From contig CALODM010000032.1 in the NCBI GenBank assembly GCA_942492125.1, forward strand, positions 62,001-126,000: DNA of 64,000 nt, written 5' to 3'. Each line of letters begins with the position of its first letter. Position 1 is the first letter of the stretch. Below the pieces are notes generated by a model that did no database searches, was not told the DNA's origin, and worked only from the letters and a program-made list of their open reading frames with translations. Position numbers and translations under genes: made by a program. Source of the stretch: BCD1 sp942492125. Lineage in GTDB: Bacteria; Bacteroidota; Bacteroidia; Chitinophagales; Saprospiraceae. Below are positions 1 to 10,150 of the stretch, one piece after another.

Positions 1-1697
1 ACATCATAGCAAGGAAACCGTCCTTGATGGGTTTTTGATAGTTTTTATCGATAGAACCTCCGACAATAGCCCAGTCGAACTGGAGTTTTTCTTTTCCGTT
101 TTTAAAGTCATCACTTTCCAGGAATTCCTTGTCAGCAGGGCCTAATTCAAATTCCATGTCAGCAAAGAGACCGGAACCACCGGATTGTTTTTTCAAACGC
201 TCGCGGTGAGAAACAGTATTTGTCAAAGCTTCTTTGTAGCTTACCTGTGGTTCCCCCTGGTTACATTCAACCTTGAACTCACGCTTGAGACGGTCGACGA
301 TAATTTCGAGGTGCAACTCACCCATTCCACTGATAATGGTCTGGTTGGTTTCTTCATTATAACGAACCTGGAAAGTAGGATCTTCTTCCGCCAACTTGGC
401 CAAAGCCATACCCAGCTTATCGAGGTCTTTTTGTGTTTTTGGTTCAATCGCCAATCCGATAACAGGATCAGGGAAAGTCATACTTTCCAGTACGATTGGT
501 TTGTCTGGATCGCAAAGAGTATCCCCCGTGCGCAGGTCTTTGATCCCTACTGCAGCTGCGATATCTCCTGCTTCCACTCTATCGATGGCATTTTGCTTAT
601 TGGAGTGCATCTGGTACAAACGGGAAATACGCTCTTTTTTACCTGAACGAGAGTTCATTACGTAAGAACCAGCCTCCAAAGTTCCGGAGTAAACGCGGAA
701 GAAAGCCAAACGACCAACAAATGGATCCGTAGCAATCTTGAAAGCCAAGTGCTGCAAATGGTTCATCAACGCATCTGGCTTACGAATTTCTACCTCATCC
801 GTTTCAGGGTTGATTCCTTCAACAGCATCTACATCCACCGGAGAAGGCAGGAATGCACAAACTGCATCCAATACTGCCTGAACACCTTTATTTTTGAAAG
901 CAGAACCACACATCATAGGTGTGATGCTCATGTCGATTACCGCAGCGCGAATAGCAGCACGGATTTCATCAGCAGAAATAGAATCCGGATCTTCGAAGAA
1001 TTTCTCCAGCAAGGACTTTCATCGTATTCAGCAACTGCTTCCAGCAATTCTTCCCGCTTTTCTCGATAACGAGATCCTGAAGGTCTTCCGGAATAGGTAT
1101 TACCTCATAGGTCATCCCCATATCATTGTCATTCCAGATGATGGCTTGGTTGGTGATGAGGTCAACAACACCTTTGAAAGATTCTTCGGATCCGATAGGT
1201 ACCTGCAAGGCAATTGCATTGGCGCCTAATTTTTCTCTAACATCCTTAACAACGTTGAAAAAGTCAGCTCCTGAACGGTCCATTTTATTAACGAAACCGA
1301 TACGTGGAACTTTATATCTGTCAGCCTGTCTCCAAACAGTTTCAGACTGAGGTTCTACACCTGATACAGCACAGAACAAAAGCCATCACACCATCCAGTA
1401 CCCGAATGAACGCTCCACCTCTACGGTAAAGTCAACGTGCCCCGGAGTGTCGATAATATTCACTGAGTAAACCTGATCTTTCCATTTCCAGGATGTTTTG
1501 GTAGCTGCTGAGGTAATGGTAATACCTCTTTCCTGCTCCTGCTCCATCCAGTCCATAGTAGCGGCACCATCGTGCACCTCACCGATTTTATGCGAAAGAC
1601 CAGTGTAGTAAAGCACACGCTCAGTAGTAGTAGTCTTACCAGCATCAATGTGGGCTGCAATACCAATATTTCTTGTATATTTAAGATCGTTTGCCAT
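1..1697 (-). CDS. fusA: Elongation factor G, 5' part; frameshifted and cut by window edge
   Basis: Translation elongation factor EF-G, the cytoplasmic GTPase that drives ribosomal translocation. It starts at 1697 with MANDLKYTRNIG. The P-loop AHIDAGKTTTTE, switch residues RGITITSAAT and G3 motif DTPGHVD are readable, then NKMDRSG further on. The coding frame is interrupted about four times: near 1405 (after VEVERS), near 1380 (before FCAVSGVEPQ), near 1068 and near 1022. Between these points the expected EF-G sequence simply continues in another frame, and from about 1020 to 1 it is open (for example the reverse of 300-60 reads domain II-III sequence). Since EF-G is essential and all pieces are present in order, sequencing or assembly indels are more likely than a real pseudogene. 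It follows rpsG as the third gene of the str operon. The C-terminal domains lie outside the window. Confidence 0.93.
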
Positions 1698-1740
1698 GAG
1701 AACTGCTCCTAAAGGATTTTTTATTTATTTGTAAATGGAA

Positions 1741-2212
1741 TTAAACTTTAAAATGGGCAAATGCACGGTTCGATTCAGCCATCTTGTGCGTATCTTCTTT
1801 ACGCTTAACAGCTGCACCTTCACCTTTACTTGCTGCCATGAATCTCTGCAGCGAGTTTTTCAGCAACACCTTTACCACTGCGCTTACGGGCAAAACCAAT
1901 AAGCCATTTCATTCCGATGGAAATACGACGCTTCGCGCGAATTTCAATTGGAATCTGGAATGTAGCACCTCCGATACGACGACTTCTTACTTCCACATGA
2001 GGCATAGCGTTATTCAACGCTTTCTTCCAGGTTGCATGTTCTTCTCCTCCTGTTCTTTCTTTAACGATATCCATTGCATCTGATAAAAAGCACGGAAAGT
2101 GGTTCCCTTTTTTTCCATCCAACATCATGTTGTTGACAAACTGAGTCACCATTGGATCTCCGTATCTTGGATCCGGAGCAATTACTCTTAATTTAGGTTT
2201 TCTTTTTCTCAT
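1741..2212 (-). CDS. rpsG: 30S ribosomal protein S7, frameshifted
   Basis: Small-subunit protein S7, which nucleates the 30S head by binding the 3' domain of 16S rRNA. Start at 2212 (MRKRKPKLRV). Characteristic segments are FVNNMMLDGKK, DAMDIVKERTGGEEH, VEVRSRRIGGATFQIP and GMKWLIGFAR. Two compensating indels lie near 2113 (a seven-A run in the coding strand) and near 2083, garbling about ten residues (expected KGTTFRAFY). A further indel near 1842 shifts the frame; after it the proper C-terminus (SKGEGAAVKRKEDTHKMAE, ending AFAHFKV) reads on to a TAA at 1741-1743. The full product would be about 157 residues, the family norm. It lies 40 bp downstream of rpsL and 44 bp upstream of fusA, the standard str order. 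The breaks are probably sequence errors. Confidence 0.93.
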
Positions 2213-2252
2213 TTTAAAACATTAGAGGTTTCCAAAATAAATGAAACATAAC

Positions 2253-2624
2253 TTACTTAGGTCGCTTGGTTCCATATTTGGAACGAGCTTGTTTACGGTC
2301 ACCAACTCCCGCAGTATCCAATGCACCACGAACGATGGTATAACGTACTCCCGGTAAATCCTTAACACGACCACCGCGGATCAGCACAATTGAGTGTTCC
2401 TGGAGGTTGTGACCTTCACCAGGAATATATGCGATCACCTCGATACCATTTGTCAGACGTACCTTCGCTACCTTACGCAAAGCTGAGTTCGGTTTCTTTG
2501 GTGTTGTTGTGTAAACACGGGTACAGACACCACGACGCTGAGGGCAAGACTCCAAAGCACGAGACTTACTGGCTTCAACGATCTTTTTTCTCCCTTTGCG
2601 AACTAATTGATTAATAGTAGGCAT
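2253..2624 (-). CDS. rpsL: 30S ribosomal protein S12
   Basis: Intact 123-residue S12, the decoding-centre protein of the 30S subunit. The sequence has MPTINQLVRKGR at the start, the TTTPKKPNSALRK loop and the GRVKDLPGVRY loop. The lysines in these two loops that are commonly replaced in streptomycin-resistant mutants are the wild-type residues. It is the first gene of the minus-strand str operon, followed by rpsG after 40 bp. A TAnnTTTG promoter and a small leader hairpin lie upstream. Unlike rpsG and fusA it shows no frame break. Confidence 0.98.
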   Translation of the reverse strand: MPTINQLVRKGRKKIVEASKSRALESCPQRRGVCTRVYTTTPKKPNSALRKVAKVRLTNGIEVIAYIPGEGHNLQEHSIVLIRGGRVKDLPGVRYTIVRGALDTAGVGDRKQARSKYGTKRPK

Positions 2625-2652
2625 ATACGCTCAAATTTTAAATATTTTTTAC

Positions 2653-2715
2653 GGGCACAACATGCCCTTTTTCAAAAGCGAATGCAAAGGTAGAATTTTT
2701 CTATTGAATTACAAA
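2653..2715 (-). promoter_or_regulatory. str operon promoter and leader hairpin
   Basis: On the minus strand a TACCTTTG box (2692-2685) matches the Bacteroidota -7 consensus TAnnTTTG, and TTTG (2715-2712) lies 19 bp upstream, matching the -33 element. Transcription would start near 2678, giving a leader of about 50 nt before rpsL. Within the leader a 5-bp hairpin, GGGCA-5nt-TGCCC, covers 2653-2667. The rest of the gap up to 3001 is strongly AT-rich with poly-T runs and no coding signal. The promoter match is seen directly; the start site is inferred. Confidence 0.7.
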
Positions 2716-3001
2716 AGGGTTTTTATAAAAAATTGAAGATCAAAGTTTTTTTTTCAAAAACGGTTTTGAAAAGATATGTCCGCACGGATTTTCACCAAAG
2801 CAAAAACGATTGATTTCAAAATTTTTTTATTGCAAATAGCTTTATTTGAAAAATTTAATTTTATTTTATCACTTTTTTTTTAACAAAGACAGAATTTTTG
2901 GATAAACACAACTTCACTCCTTTCTCCTAAAAGAATGTTTAGAAAATCAGGGATATTAATAAACTGAAGCCATAATCATTCTTTAAATGAGCCAAAAAAT
3001 T

Positions 3002-3042
3002 AAAAAGTTGAGGCCTGATCTGAAATCAAACCCCAACTTTTT
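3002..3042 (-). terminator. Rho-independent terminator after the T9SS gene
   Basis: A 12-bp stem (AAAAAGTTGGGG pairing with CCTCAACTTTTT, one G-U pair, read on the minus strand) closes a loop of about 17 nt and is followed by a T-rich stretch. It sits 41 bp past the stop codon at 3083 and separates that gene from the str operon. Confidence 0.7.
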
Positions 3043-3082
3043 ACCGGGAAATACCCAATTAGCGGGTTTTATATTTTTCCGT

Positions 3083-5772
3083 TTACCTGCTCACCACGAA
3101 ACGATGAACGGCCATATGTTTACCATCCGTCAGATGCATAAAATAAACTCCTTCACTCAAAGCATCAACAGCAATGGTTACAGTACCACGGGAGACAGCG
3201 TCTTGCTTTTGATACAATACTTCCTGTCCTACTGCATTGAATAACGTGATCCCGAGATCAATCGCTTTTCCAAAATCACAAGTGACATTGACCAGGTCAC
3301 TGGCCGGATTGGGTATCAGACTAATGGCTGAGGAAAAGTCGGGATCATTGGTACCGACCATGACATCCACCACGACTTCCACAATTACATCCCCGACACA
3401 ACCGGATATGTCAGAAACGGTAACAGTATAGGCAGCAGCAAATACATTCTCAATACCCGCAGTTGTAGCTCCGTTACTCCATAAATAAGCATAATTACCA
3501 GATCCCCCGGAAACATCAACAGAAGCAGTACCAACACCACTCGGCGGATCTGTATCCTGGGTGGTTACCGGGATGGCTACCAGTTCCTCCATTTGAGGCA
3601 GCAGGTTTACCAGGACAGACTGTCCGGTTATGATACAACCATTGGTGAAATCAAGGCCGGTAAGGAAACCATCGGTATCTTCGGCTCCACCGAAAACGAT
3701 GGGGGTGAAATAATAACTTCCTGCGGGCAACTGCATACCGTCATTGAGCAGGGCCGGAGCATAAATTTCTGCTGACAGTGGAAAATTTCCCTGGTAGGAA
3801 GCATCATTAAACGGATCCACAGAACCGGTAATATCTGCAGTGGTTACCACCCATATAAAACCGGAAACCGGGGTGAGCGGAATGACTACATCCTCCACAG
3901 CAAAGCTGGTAAGTCCCTCAAAACAAACATCCGTCTGTCCCGACACGGCCCCCATGCTAATCTCTGCACAAGTGACATTATCCAATTGGGTGAATTCAAT
4001 ACAAAATTCTCCGTCCGAACCGGCAAATCCATCTACCATCATAAAATATTCCTGGCCTGCTATGGTTTCTAAAACCAACCCGGCCGGATAGGGTCCTTCC
4101 GGAAGCGTACCCTCAATATCTTCATTACAAACAACAGGGATCATATCATCACAGGCATTGCCCGCATAAATAGCTATCTGGGTATCCCCAAAATCAATAT
4201 AATCACTGATATCCCCACCACAATCCGTGGTGGTAATCTGGTAAACTTCTCCATCGCCGGTAAAAGTGTACCACAGGGTATTTTCAAGACTTGGAACACT
4301 GCCGCTCCCATCAGGCTCGCCAAAACATTCCCATCCTTCATCAGGATCACCTTGGGAGGTAGCTTCTGAATTGTTCCATACCGGAGAAGTCTGTGGATTG
4401 TTGACTCCTGCCCCATCAAAGCCGATAAATCAACCGCATCCATACAATCATCCGCAGCTTCGAATGCAGTAGTGATTATACGAAAGTGATAATCATCGCC
4501 TGTATTTAATCCCCAGTTGGTGCCGTCAAAAGTATAAGTCCTGCCCCCTACGGCCGGCGTAGCTTGTGTCAGCCAGGTCTCTCCGGAAGGAACTGTGTAT
4601 CCGACAAAGATATCCCCCGTTAATCCGGAAAGTGATTCCATATATTCGGAAAGGTCAACACGGGTCATTGGACTTGTCACCTCCAGGTTGGCTTCCGGTG
4701 TCACCATAAAAGGAGTGATCAGGTCATCTCCCGGCAATCCGTTATTGTCCGCCCAGATGTGGAATTCAAAATCATCATTGGGCCTGTTGGAGTCGGTATA
4801 ATTTCTGATCAGGGCATAAACGACATCCGTATTGCCCACAAGGGAAAATCTCACGGCACAGCCCAGCAAGCCACTCTGGGCATCCGGACCAAAAGAGTTC
4901 ACAAAATCCACCGCTTCGTTATCGTAGTAAATATGATTACCATCCAGGTAATTATAGGTAGCTGTATTGATAGAATTATTATTTGCTGAAGCATCAGATG
5001 CTTCTATGTAGTAATCCACCAATGCACCTGCCTCCTGACCGGGAATAATAAATTCATAGGTATTTCCGGCAGTATTTACACCGATAACCTCAGCTGCTTC
5101 CCCACCGTTAACAGAATAGTAAAGAGTTGCTGTACCAATGCCCGAAACATCGATCAAATCGGCTGTTTTGGTAACATCCCCCAAGTAACTTCTGTAAAAG
5201 GTAGTGGGTTCATGCAAGACAAGAGGCGGGGAATTATCTTCATTGGAACTGATGATCTGCACATCATCAATATACATCCCATCTACTTCGTAGCCGCCAT
5301 CCGAGAAAAAACGGAATCTTACGCGAACATCATCGCTCCCCACATATCCGCCGAGGGATTAGGTGTATTCCACCCAGGTGTCGAGATTACCTTCCCCAAG
5401 AAAGGTGGCAATATTTACCCAGGTTGTTCCACCGTTACCGCTGGCTTCAACGTACATATAATCGAAGTTCCCGCCTTCAATATCATAAATGGCATAGAAA
5501 CTCAATTCTGCATCGAGGACAGCAGACAGATCCACTCCTGAGGCCATTGTTGCGGAAATATTGAGATTTGCAGCATAATTAGCTCCGGGACTTTCGGTCA
5601 GGGAGGTAGTTGGTGAATTGGATTGAGCCGTTGTCGTTCCCCAGGTTCCTTCGAGCACCCAGTTGTCAGTACCCGATTCGAAATCATCCGAGAATTCAAC
5701 CGTTTGGCTGAGCGCCGGGAAGGCACATAACAGCAATCCAGGTAGTAATAGCAGCAGTAGAAGTTTTTTCAT
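3083..5772 (-). pseudogene. Large T9SS-secreted multidomain protein, interrupted
   Basis: Secreted protein of about 896 residues if repaired; no enzymatic domain recognised. The start at 5772 gives a signal peptide (MKKLLLLLLLPGLLLCAFPALSQ). Next come a jelly-roll-like segment around DFESGTDNW, a segment resembling an immune-inhibitor/choice-of-anchor fold (VDGMYIDDVQII), an Ig-like segment (PPLVLHEPTT...), then a C-terminal T9SS sorting domain of about 80 residues with IPNPASDLVNV and a final GVYFMHLTDG...HRFVVSR. The frame is broken twice. An in-frame TAA at 5361-5359 falls between WVEYT and SLGGYVGSDD, with homology continuing in the same frame. A frameshift near 4420 moves the reading from ...DAVDLS to FDGAGVNNPQTSP. 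Either the gene is decaying or the sequence has errors; every segment remains readable. A terminator follows at 3002-3042. Confidence 0.75.
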
Positions 5773-5908
5773 TTCCAGTCGTTTTAGATGAATTAAAGAA
5801 TGGTAATAATCGCCCATTAAGAGCTGACTAAAAGTAATACCTTTTTTTAAAAATACCTGCATATTGTTTTGAAGAATAACAAACCCTGATTTTTAAGATT
5901 CAAGTTTT

Positions 5909-5916
5909 TACCTTTG
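5909..5916 (+). promoter_or_regulatory. Putative -7 promoter element for the membrane glycosyltransferase
   Basis: TACCTTTG matches the Bacteroidota TAnnTTTG -7 consensus and lies 57 bp upstream of the ATG at 5974. No convincing -33 TTTG was found at the usual distance, so only the -7 element is called. Confidence 0.45.
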
Positions 5917-5973
5917 TAAAACATTCATTTTACGGATACTCACAATACGCAAAAGAAAAGCACCGTACCCAAA

Positions 5974-7632
5974 ATGTTTAAATCAAAGCGCGGCTCAAAT
6001 TTGTTCACCAACCCCTGGAGTTCCCTGACTCCATTATTGTTTTTTGCTGCTTACTTTTGGCTTGGCTGGCAAATCACCCCGGACTACGGCATCTCCTGGG
6101 ACGATTTTTTACAAAGGCGTTATGGTTTGTTTTCGTATGATCATGTGATCAGAACTTTGGGGTTAGACTGGGATTTGTATTTTCCGGATTATCAACTCGA
6201 AACATCGGCAGGCCGGCAGTACACCGTTATTTTTTCATTGATCGCCGCCGGTCTGGAGCAGCTGTTAAATATTGAGCCGGAAGATTACCACACGCAATTC
6301 CTGTTGCGCCACCGAATGGTATTTTTCCTCTTCTGGCTTTCGACCGTTTTTTTTTATAAAATTCTGAAGGAGCGTTTCCCTCAAAGGCCCGGATCAACAA
6401 ATTCAATCCCGATGTTCCCTTTACTGGGAACCTTGCTCCTACTCCTAACTCCCAGGATTTTCGCACATGCGTTTTTCAATCCAAAGGACATTGTCCTGCT
6501 TTCTTTTTACATCATCAGTCTGTTTACATTTATAAAGTTTTGGAATAAACCTTCCCTTTTGACCGGAATCTGGCATGGGATCGCCTGTGCTTTTGTGATC
6601 AATGCCCGTACCCCCGGATTGATCGTACCTGTTTTGACTATTGGATTTATGGTTGTCCGGTTGGTAATCAGCGGTTCGGGAGCAAGCAGGCAACTTTTGA
6701 GAGCCCTTGTTCCCGGCTTTACAGCCTTTGTAATGGCGTTTTTGATTTTTGGCATCATTTTTTATCCCTACCTTTGGAACAGTATAGATACGCGGGTAGT
6801 AGAATCTTTTGAGTTGATGTCCAGTTTTCCAAAAGAGGTTTCAATCCTGATGTTCGGGAATTATATCCAGAGCAATCCTCCACCACTCTATTATCCTTTT
6901 GCCTGGATGGTCATTACCTTACCGCCATTAAACCTGTTTTTACTCCTGGCAGGAATAATTTGGTTTATCCGGATTTTTCTGCAAAACAGCCTGAATCCGC
7001 AATTCTGGAAAAATCCTGTTCAAATTTCGGACATCGTATTCTTCAGCTTTTTCTTTGGCCCTTTACTGGCGGTATGGATTTTCAAGTCCACCTTATACGA
7101 TGGCTGGCGGCATCTGTATTTCATTTATCCGCCTGCCCTGGTTCTGGGAATGGTTCCCCTTTATCATCTTTTGGGAAAAAAGAAAAAATGGTTGAGCATT
7201 GCCATTTCCATCATTATTGGAATCAGTTGCATCCACACTACGTTCCGAATGGTGAAATTACATCCACACCAACAGGTCTATTTCAATGAATTTGTCGGTG
7301 CCAACAAAATGGAAAGATTTGAAATGGATTACTGGGGAGTAGCCTATAAACAAGCCTTTGAGGCACTGGTAGAGCGGGATACTACCGGTGAACCAATTCA
7401 TGTTTTCTGCGCGAACCAACCCTGCTTTGACAATTACTTCGCTCTTCCGGAAGCCATAAAATCGAAGATCAAAATGCGTTATGGTATAGAAGTGGCGACG
7501 TATTTTTTATCCAATTTCCGCTGGGAACATGAAATGGAAAAATTTTACAACGGGGAGTACCCATATGAGGATGAGTACTTTTCCATCAAAGCAGATGGCG
7601 AGCGGATTATTGGGGTGTACCGGGTCAAGTAG
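5974..7632 (+). CDS. Polytopic membrane protein, GT39/ArnT-like glycosyltransferase
   Basis: Integral membrane protein of 552 residues with roughly ten to eleven hydrophobic segments from residue 18 to about 420 and a soluble C-terminal tail of about 130 residues. After the first membrane segment comes an acidic loop (DYGISWDDFLQRRYG) of the kind that supplies the catalytic Asp in GT-C transferases. The motif PRIFAHAFFNPKDIVLLSFY (residues about 166-185) is typical of phospholipid-carrier-dependent glycosyltransferases of the PMT/GT39 group. Such enzymes move sugars from polyprenyl-phosphate carriers onto acceptors on the periplasmic face. It stands alone on the plus strand between minus-strand genes, so context does not reveal its acceptor. 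Family assignment is moderately sure; substrate unknown. Confidence 0.6.
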   Translation: MFKSKRGSNLFTNPWSSLTPLLFFAAYFWLGWQITPDYGISWDDFLQRRYGLFSYDHVIRTLGLDWDLYFPDYQLETSAGRQYTVIFSLIAAGLEQLLNIEPEDYHTQFLLRHRMVFFLFWLSTVFFYKILKERFPQRPGSTNSIPMFPLLGTLLLLLTPRIFAHAFFNPKDIVLLSFYIISLFTFIKFWNKPSLLTGIWHGIACAFVINARTPGLIVPVLTIGFMVVRLVISGSGASRQLLRALVPGFTAFVMAFLIFGIIFYPYLWNSIDTRVVESFELMSSFPKEVSILMFGNYIQSNPPPLYYPFAWMVITLPPLNLFLLLAGIIWFIRIFLQNSLNPQFWKNPVQISDIVFFSFFFGPLLAVWIFKSTLYDGWRHLYFIYPPALVLGMVPLYHLLGKKKKWLSIAISIIIGISCIHTTFRMVKLHPHQQVYFNEFVGANKMERFEMDYWGVAYKQAFEALVERDTTGEPIHVFCANQPCFDNYFALPEAIKSKIKMRYGIEVATYFLSNFRWEHEMEKFYNGEYPYEDEYFSIKADGERIIGVYRVK

Positions 7633-7763
7633 CAGTGCAGGGATAGAAGCTCAGGGGTAGTGATGCTTAAAAAGTGCAACCCCATTCGGGTTATTGCCTC
7701 TCGTTTCAAAAGGTTTGCTGCCTTTGTTATTGATGTTGATTCCTGGCGAAATTACCTCTTTCC

Positions 7764-8282
7764 CTACTCCCTCAGTTTTTCAGCAAATTGATTTATCCTG
7801 AGTTTTACTTTTTCGGAAATAAGCTCCGCAGAACCCCAGGTATGAACATATCCGAGATAGTACATGCCGAGATACTTGGCACTCAACCTGAAGGGAGTAT
7901 CAAATCCGGGCGTTTCCGTTTCTTCAGAGCCACAGATGAGCAGCGCCATAGATTTGCCGCGTAACTTTCTCCCGGTGTTTTTTTCGATTTTCAGGCAATC
8001 AGAAATCCTGTCGAAGAAATTTTTCATCAATCCGCTCATGCTGTACCAATATACCGGAGTCGCAAAAACGATCAGATCATAGTTGTCGGCAACATCTTTG
8101 ATAATGGGCAGAAAATCGTCGTCCTGATTGTGGAATGCATAATCGAAAGGGGCGATATTTTTGGTATTCAGATCCAAAAAATCCGCGTCCATATTGTTTC
8201 TCAGCAAACGCACCATTTTATTGGTATTACCGTCGCTTCTGGACGATCCCTGAATGATGAGTACCCTTTTGATTTTTGTCAT
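7764..8282 (-). CDS. NAD(P)H-dependent FMN reductase / flavodoxin-fold oxidoreductase
   Basis: Cytoplasmic flavoprotein of 172 residues in the NADPH-dependent FMN reductase superfamily. An N-terminal beta strand (VLIIQGSSRSDGNT) forms the FMN-phosphate loop, and ATPVYWYSMSGLMKNFFDR is the second flavin-contacting segment. The family transfers electrons from NAD(P)H to quinones, flavins or other acceptors; the substrate here cannot be told. Length is typical and the frame intact. The 131 bp between it and the convergent gene ending at 7632 holds a short AACCC/GGGTT inverted repeat but no clear terminator. Upstream, 8283-8547 has no recognisable gene. Confidence 0.8.
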   Translation of the reverse strand: MTKIKRVLIIQGSSRSDGNTNKMVRLLRNNMDADFLDLNTKNIAPFDYAFHNQDDDFLPIIKDVADNYDLIVFATPVYWYSMSGLMKNFFDRISDCLKIEKNTGRKLRGKSMALLICGSEETETPGFDTPFRLSAKYLGMYYLGYVHTWGSAELISEKVKLRINQFAEKLRE

Positions 8283-8547
8283 AACTTAGCATTCTAAAGA
8301 AAACAAAACTTATCGCGGCATAACTGCGAAAAGCTTAATCATAAGGAAGGATGGATGGGTGAAAGAGAACTATTATATTCCAGTTTCCAATTTTCCAATG
8401 CTTTGGCAAAAATAATTTGGATGCTAACATAGCATCTCGAAATTACTTTAACGTTTCCCTCCCTGGAGTTTCATTGCATCTGACTACAAAAATGCGTAAA
8501 TTAAAACGGATTACAAATACATTTTAATAAATCAATCACGCCTGTTT

Positions 8548-8955
8548 ATGAAAGCATCAATTGGAGTTTGGATCGATAAATCACAGGCAAGGATCATCTC
8601 GCCTGCCGAAATTCTTGAAACCATCCCTTCTGAAATGGAGATCAGACCCAGATACGAAGGAGAAAGCAAAGAGTACGGCCGTTTTGGCAATCAGTACCTG
8701 ACACGTGAAAAAAGCAAACAAAAAAGATTACAGCATCAGGAGCAATTTTACCTGAAAAACATCTTCAATGCCGTAAAATCATTTGAACAAATCCTCCTTT
8801 TCGGACCGGCAAGCATGAAACAGCATCTTCAAAAACACCTGGAGGAAGAACATCTTACCCGGGGCAAGGTGATCGATGTGGTTACGGCCGAAAAAATGAC
8901 CGACAACCAGCTGGTTGCTTTTGTCAGAGAATACTTTGAAGAGTTGGATAACTGA
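8548..8955 (+). CDS. Conserved small protein, possibly related to the bacterial eRF1-like (baeRF) fold
   Basis: 135-residue protein of unknown role. It opens with IGVWIDKSQARII, has a charged middle region, and ends with ILLFGPASMKQHLQKHLEEEH followed by KVIDVVTAEKMTDNQLVAFVREYF. A strand, then a G-P-x-x-x-K helix and a C-terminal helix, resembles domain 3 of archaeal/eukaryotic release factor 1 and the short bacterial proteins often labelled translational machinery protein. No signal peptide or membrane segment is visible. The stop codon abuts the stop of the convergent gene at 8956, the two forming the palindrome TGATCA. The fold link rests on motif resemblance only. Confidence 0.55.
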   Translation: MKASIGVWIDKSQARIISPAEILETIPSEMEIRPRYEGESKEYGRFGNQYLTREKSKQKRLQHQEQFYLKNIFNAVKSFEQILLFGPASMKQHLQKHLEEEHLTRGKVIDVVTAEKMTDNQLVAFVREYFEELDN

Positions 8956-9369
8956 TCAAATTAAGGGTTCTCCAAGATACTTCAATCGCTGATCCATCAT
9001 TTTGAACAGGAACTTTTTATTCTGTCCTTTCCTGAGCTTAAGCTTGAGGTAGTGTCCTTCTGCGTGTATACTTAAAACATCGGTTTTAAAGACTGACAGC
9101 AAATGGTAGGGAATTGCCCAGCTGAGATTGTGATAACTTTTGGCCAGCACAACGAGGATTCCATTAGGGCGCAATTCTATACTGGCCTGGGTAAGATCCT
9201 GATTCCTGTTTACCCAGTCGTAAAAGGCGGGACTGCATTCTTCCACAACCATTCTTGAGGAACCAATAGCTCCCAATTGGATGATATCTCTGAGCGAAAA
9301 GGGTTTGCCTAATTTTTCAATGATTTCGTCCCGGACTTCTTCTTTGAAATACGTGGTATCGGCGATCAT
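8956..9369 (-). CDS. Conserved hypothetical protein
   Basis: About 137 residues from MIADTTYFKEEV at 9369; an upstream ATG at 9417 would add a low-complexity Asn-rich leader and looks less likely. No known domain is recognised. A helix-rich N-terminal half (VRDEIIEKLGKPFSLRDIIQLGAIGSS) precedes a strand-rich half with IELRPNGILVVLAKSYHNLSWAIPYHLLSVF and a basic tail. No signal peptide, so probably cytoplasmic. It lies 81 bp downstream of the PPTase stop on the same strand and may be the last gene of that operon. Function unknown. Confidence 0.6.
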   Translation of the reverse strand: MIADTTYFKEEVRDEIIEKLGKPFSLRDIIQLGAIGSSRMVVEECSPAFYDWVNRNQDLTQASIELRPNGILVVLAKSYHNLSWAIPYHLLSVFKTDVLSIHAEGHYLKLKLRKGQNKKFLFKMMDQRLKYLGEPLI

Positions 9370-9450
9370 AATGTATTTTGTTCGATTTTCAATCCTATTA
9401 TTGTTATTATAGGACACTCCGGAAGGGAATTTGTTCTAACAAAACACCGA

Positions 9451-10134
9451 TTATTCTACCGGGAGTAATTCAAAGGATGGTACCCCTGCGAGAACAGTAT
9501 TAACGAAATCGTCATCAGCTTTCCAGTAGCCAAAAAAACGTTTGGACAACCTCGGAGCGTTTACTTCAAGTTTTTGCCAGTTTTCAAAATTTGGAGAATG
9601 GTTAAAATTAACCTCAACCAGTAAGGGATCGATTCTCAAGCCACTACGGATGGCTTTCAGGGCACTTTCCTTGGCACTCCAGATAAGATTGGCACATAAT
9701 TCAGGTTTTCCGCTAAAAGCAGTAAAACCGGCGATTTCTTCTTTGGTGAAATAATCGTCGATGAAAGCATCACTTCTTGGCTCTATCTTTTCCACATCGC
9801 ACCCCAGGGCCGTTCCCGGTTGGGCAATCGTGCAAAAGCCAACACCATTGCTGTGACTTAAAGAAATAAAAACGGGCAGCGGTCCATGTTCAACAAATAC
9901 TTCCGGCGCTCCATCTTCGGCAGCGCGGACTTCAATCTGTGAAAAAGTGAGCCCGGGGTGGCTCTTTTTGAGGAAAGCTTTTACCGTATTTTTCGCTGTC
10001 CAGCGCCCCAGCAACCAGTCGTTTCTTTTTTTGGAAAACTTAAACCCGGCCGCTACGGTCTGTTCCGAAGGATGTAACCAATCCTTCGTAGCAGGCACAT
10101 CCTGAGAGGATCGTTTACACCAGTATACTTTCAT
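9451..10134 (-). CDS. 4'-phosphopantetheinyl transferase, Sfp type
   Basis: Transfers the phosphopantetheine arm of coenzyme A to carrier proteins. The 227-residue length suits the Sfp/Gsp group. Diagnostic motifs are SLSHSNGVGFC (about residues 93-103), the magnesium-binding GCDVEKIEPR, and WSAKESALKA with the catalytic Glu-Lys region. Start set at 10134 (MKVYWCKRS); a GTG further upstream at 10155 would fall inside a palindromic repeat. It is 85 bp downstream of the giant synthase on the same strand, strongly suggesting that it modifies that protein's carrier domains. Those domains carry Thr instead of Ser, which makes the enzyme's specificity interesting. Confidence 0.9.
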   Translation of the reverse strand: MKVYWCKRSSQDVPATKDWLHPSEQTVAAGFKFSKKRNDWLLGRWTAKNTVKAFLKKSHPGLTFSQIEVRAAEDGAPEVFVEHGPLPVFISLSHSNGVGFCTIAQPGTALGCDVEKIEPRSDAFIDDYFTKEEIAGFTAFSGKPELCANLIWSAKESALKAIRSGLRIDPLLVEVNFNHSPNFENWQKLEVNAPRLSKRFFGYWKADDDFVNTVLAGVPSFELLPVE

Positions 10135-10150
10135 GCTTAATCTTATTTTT

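Noticed and set aside
5359..5361. Recoded TAA (alternative genetic code)
   Set aside because: Two in-frame TAAs occur in different organisms' genes (5359 and 58619), one where Lys is expected; all other genes use TAA as a normal stop.
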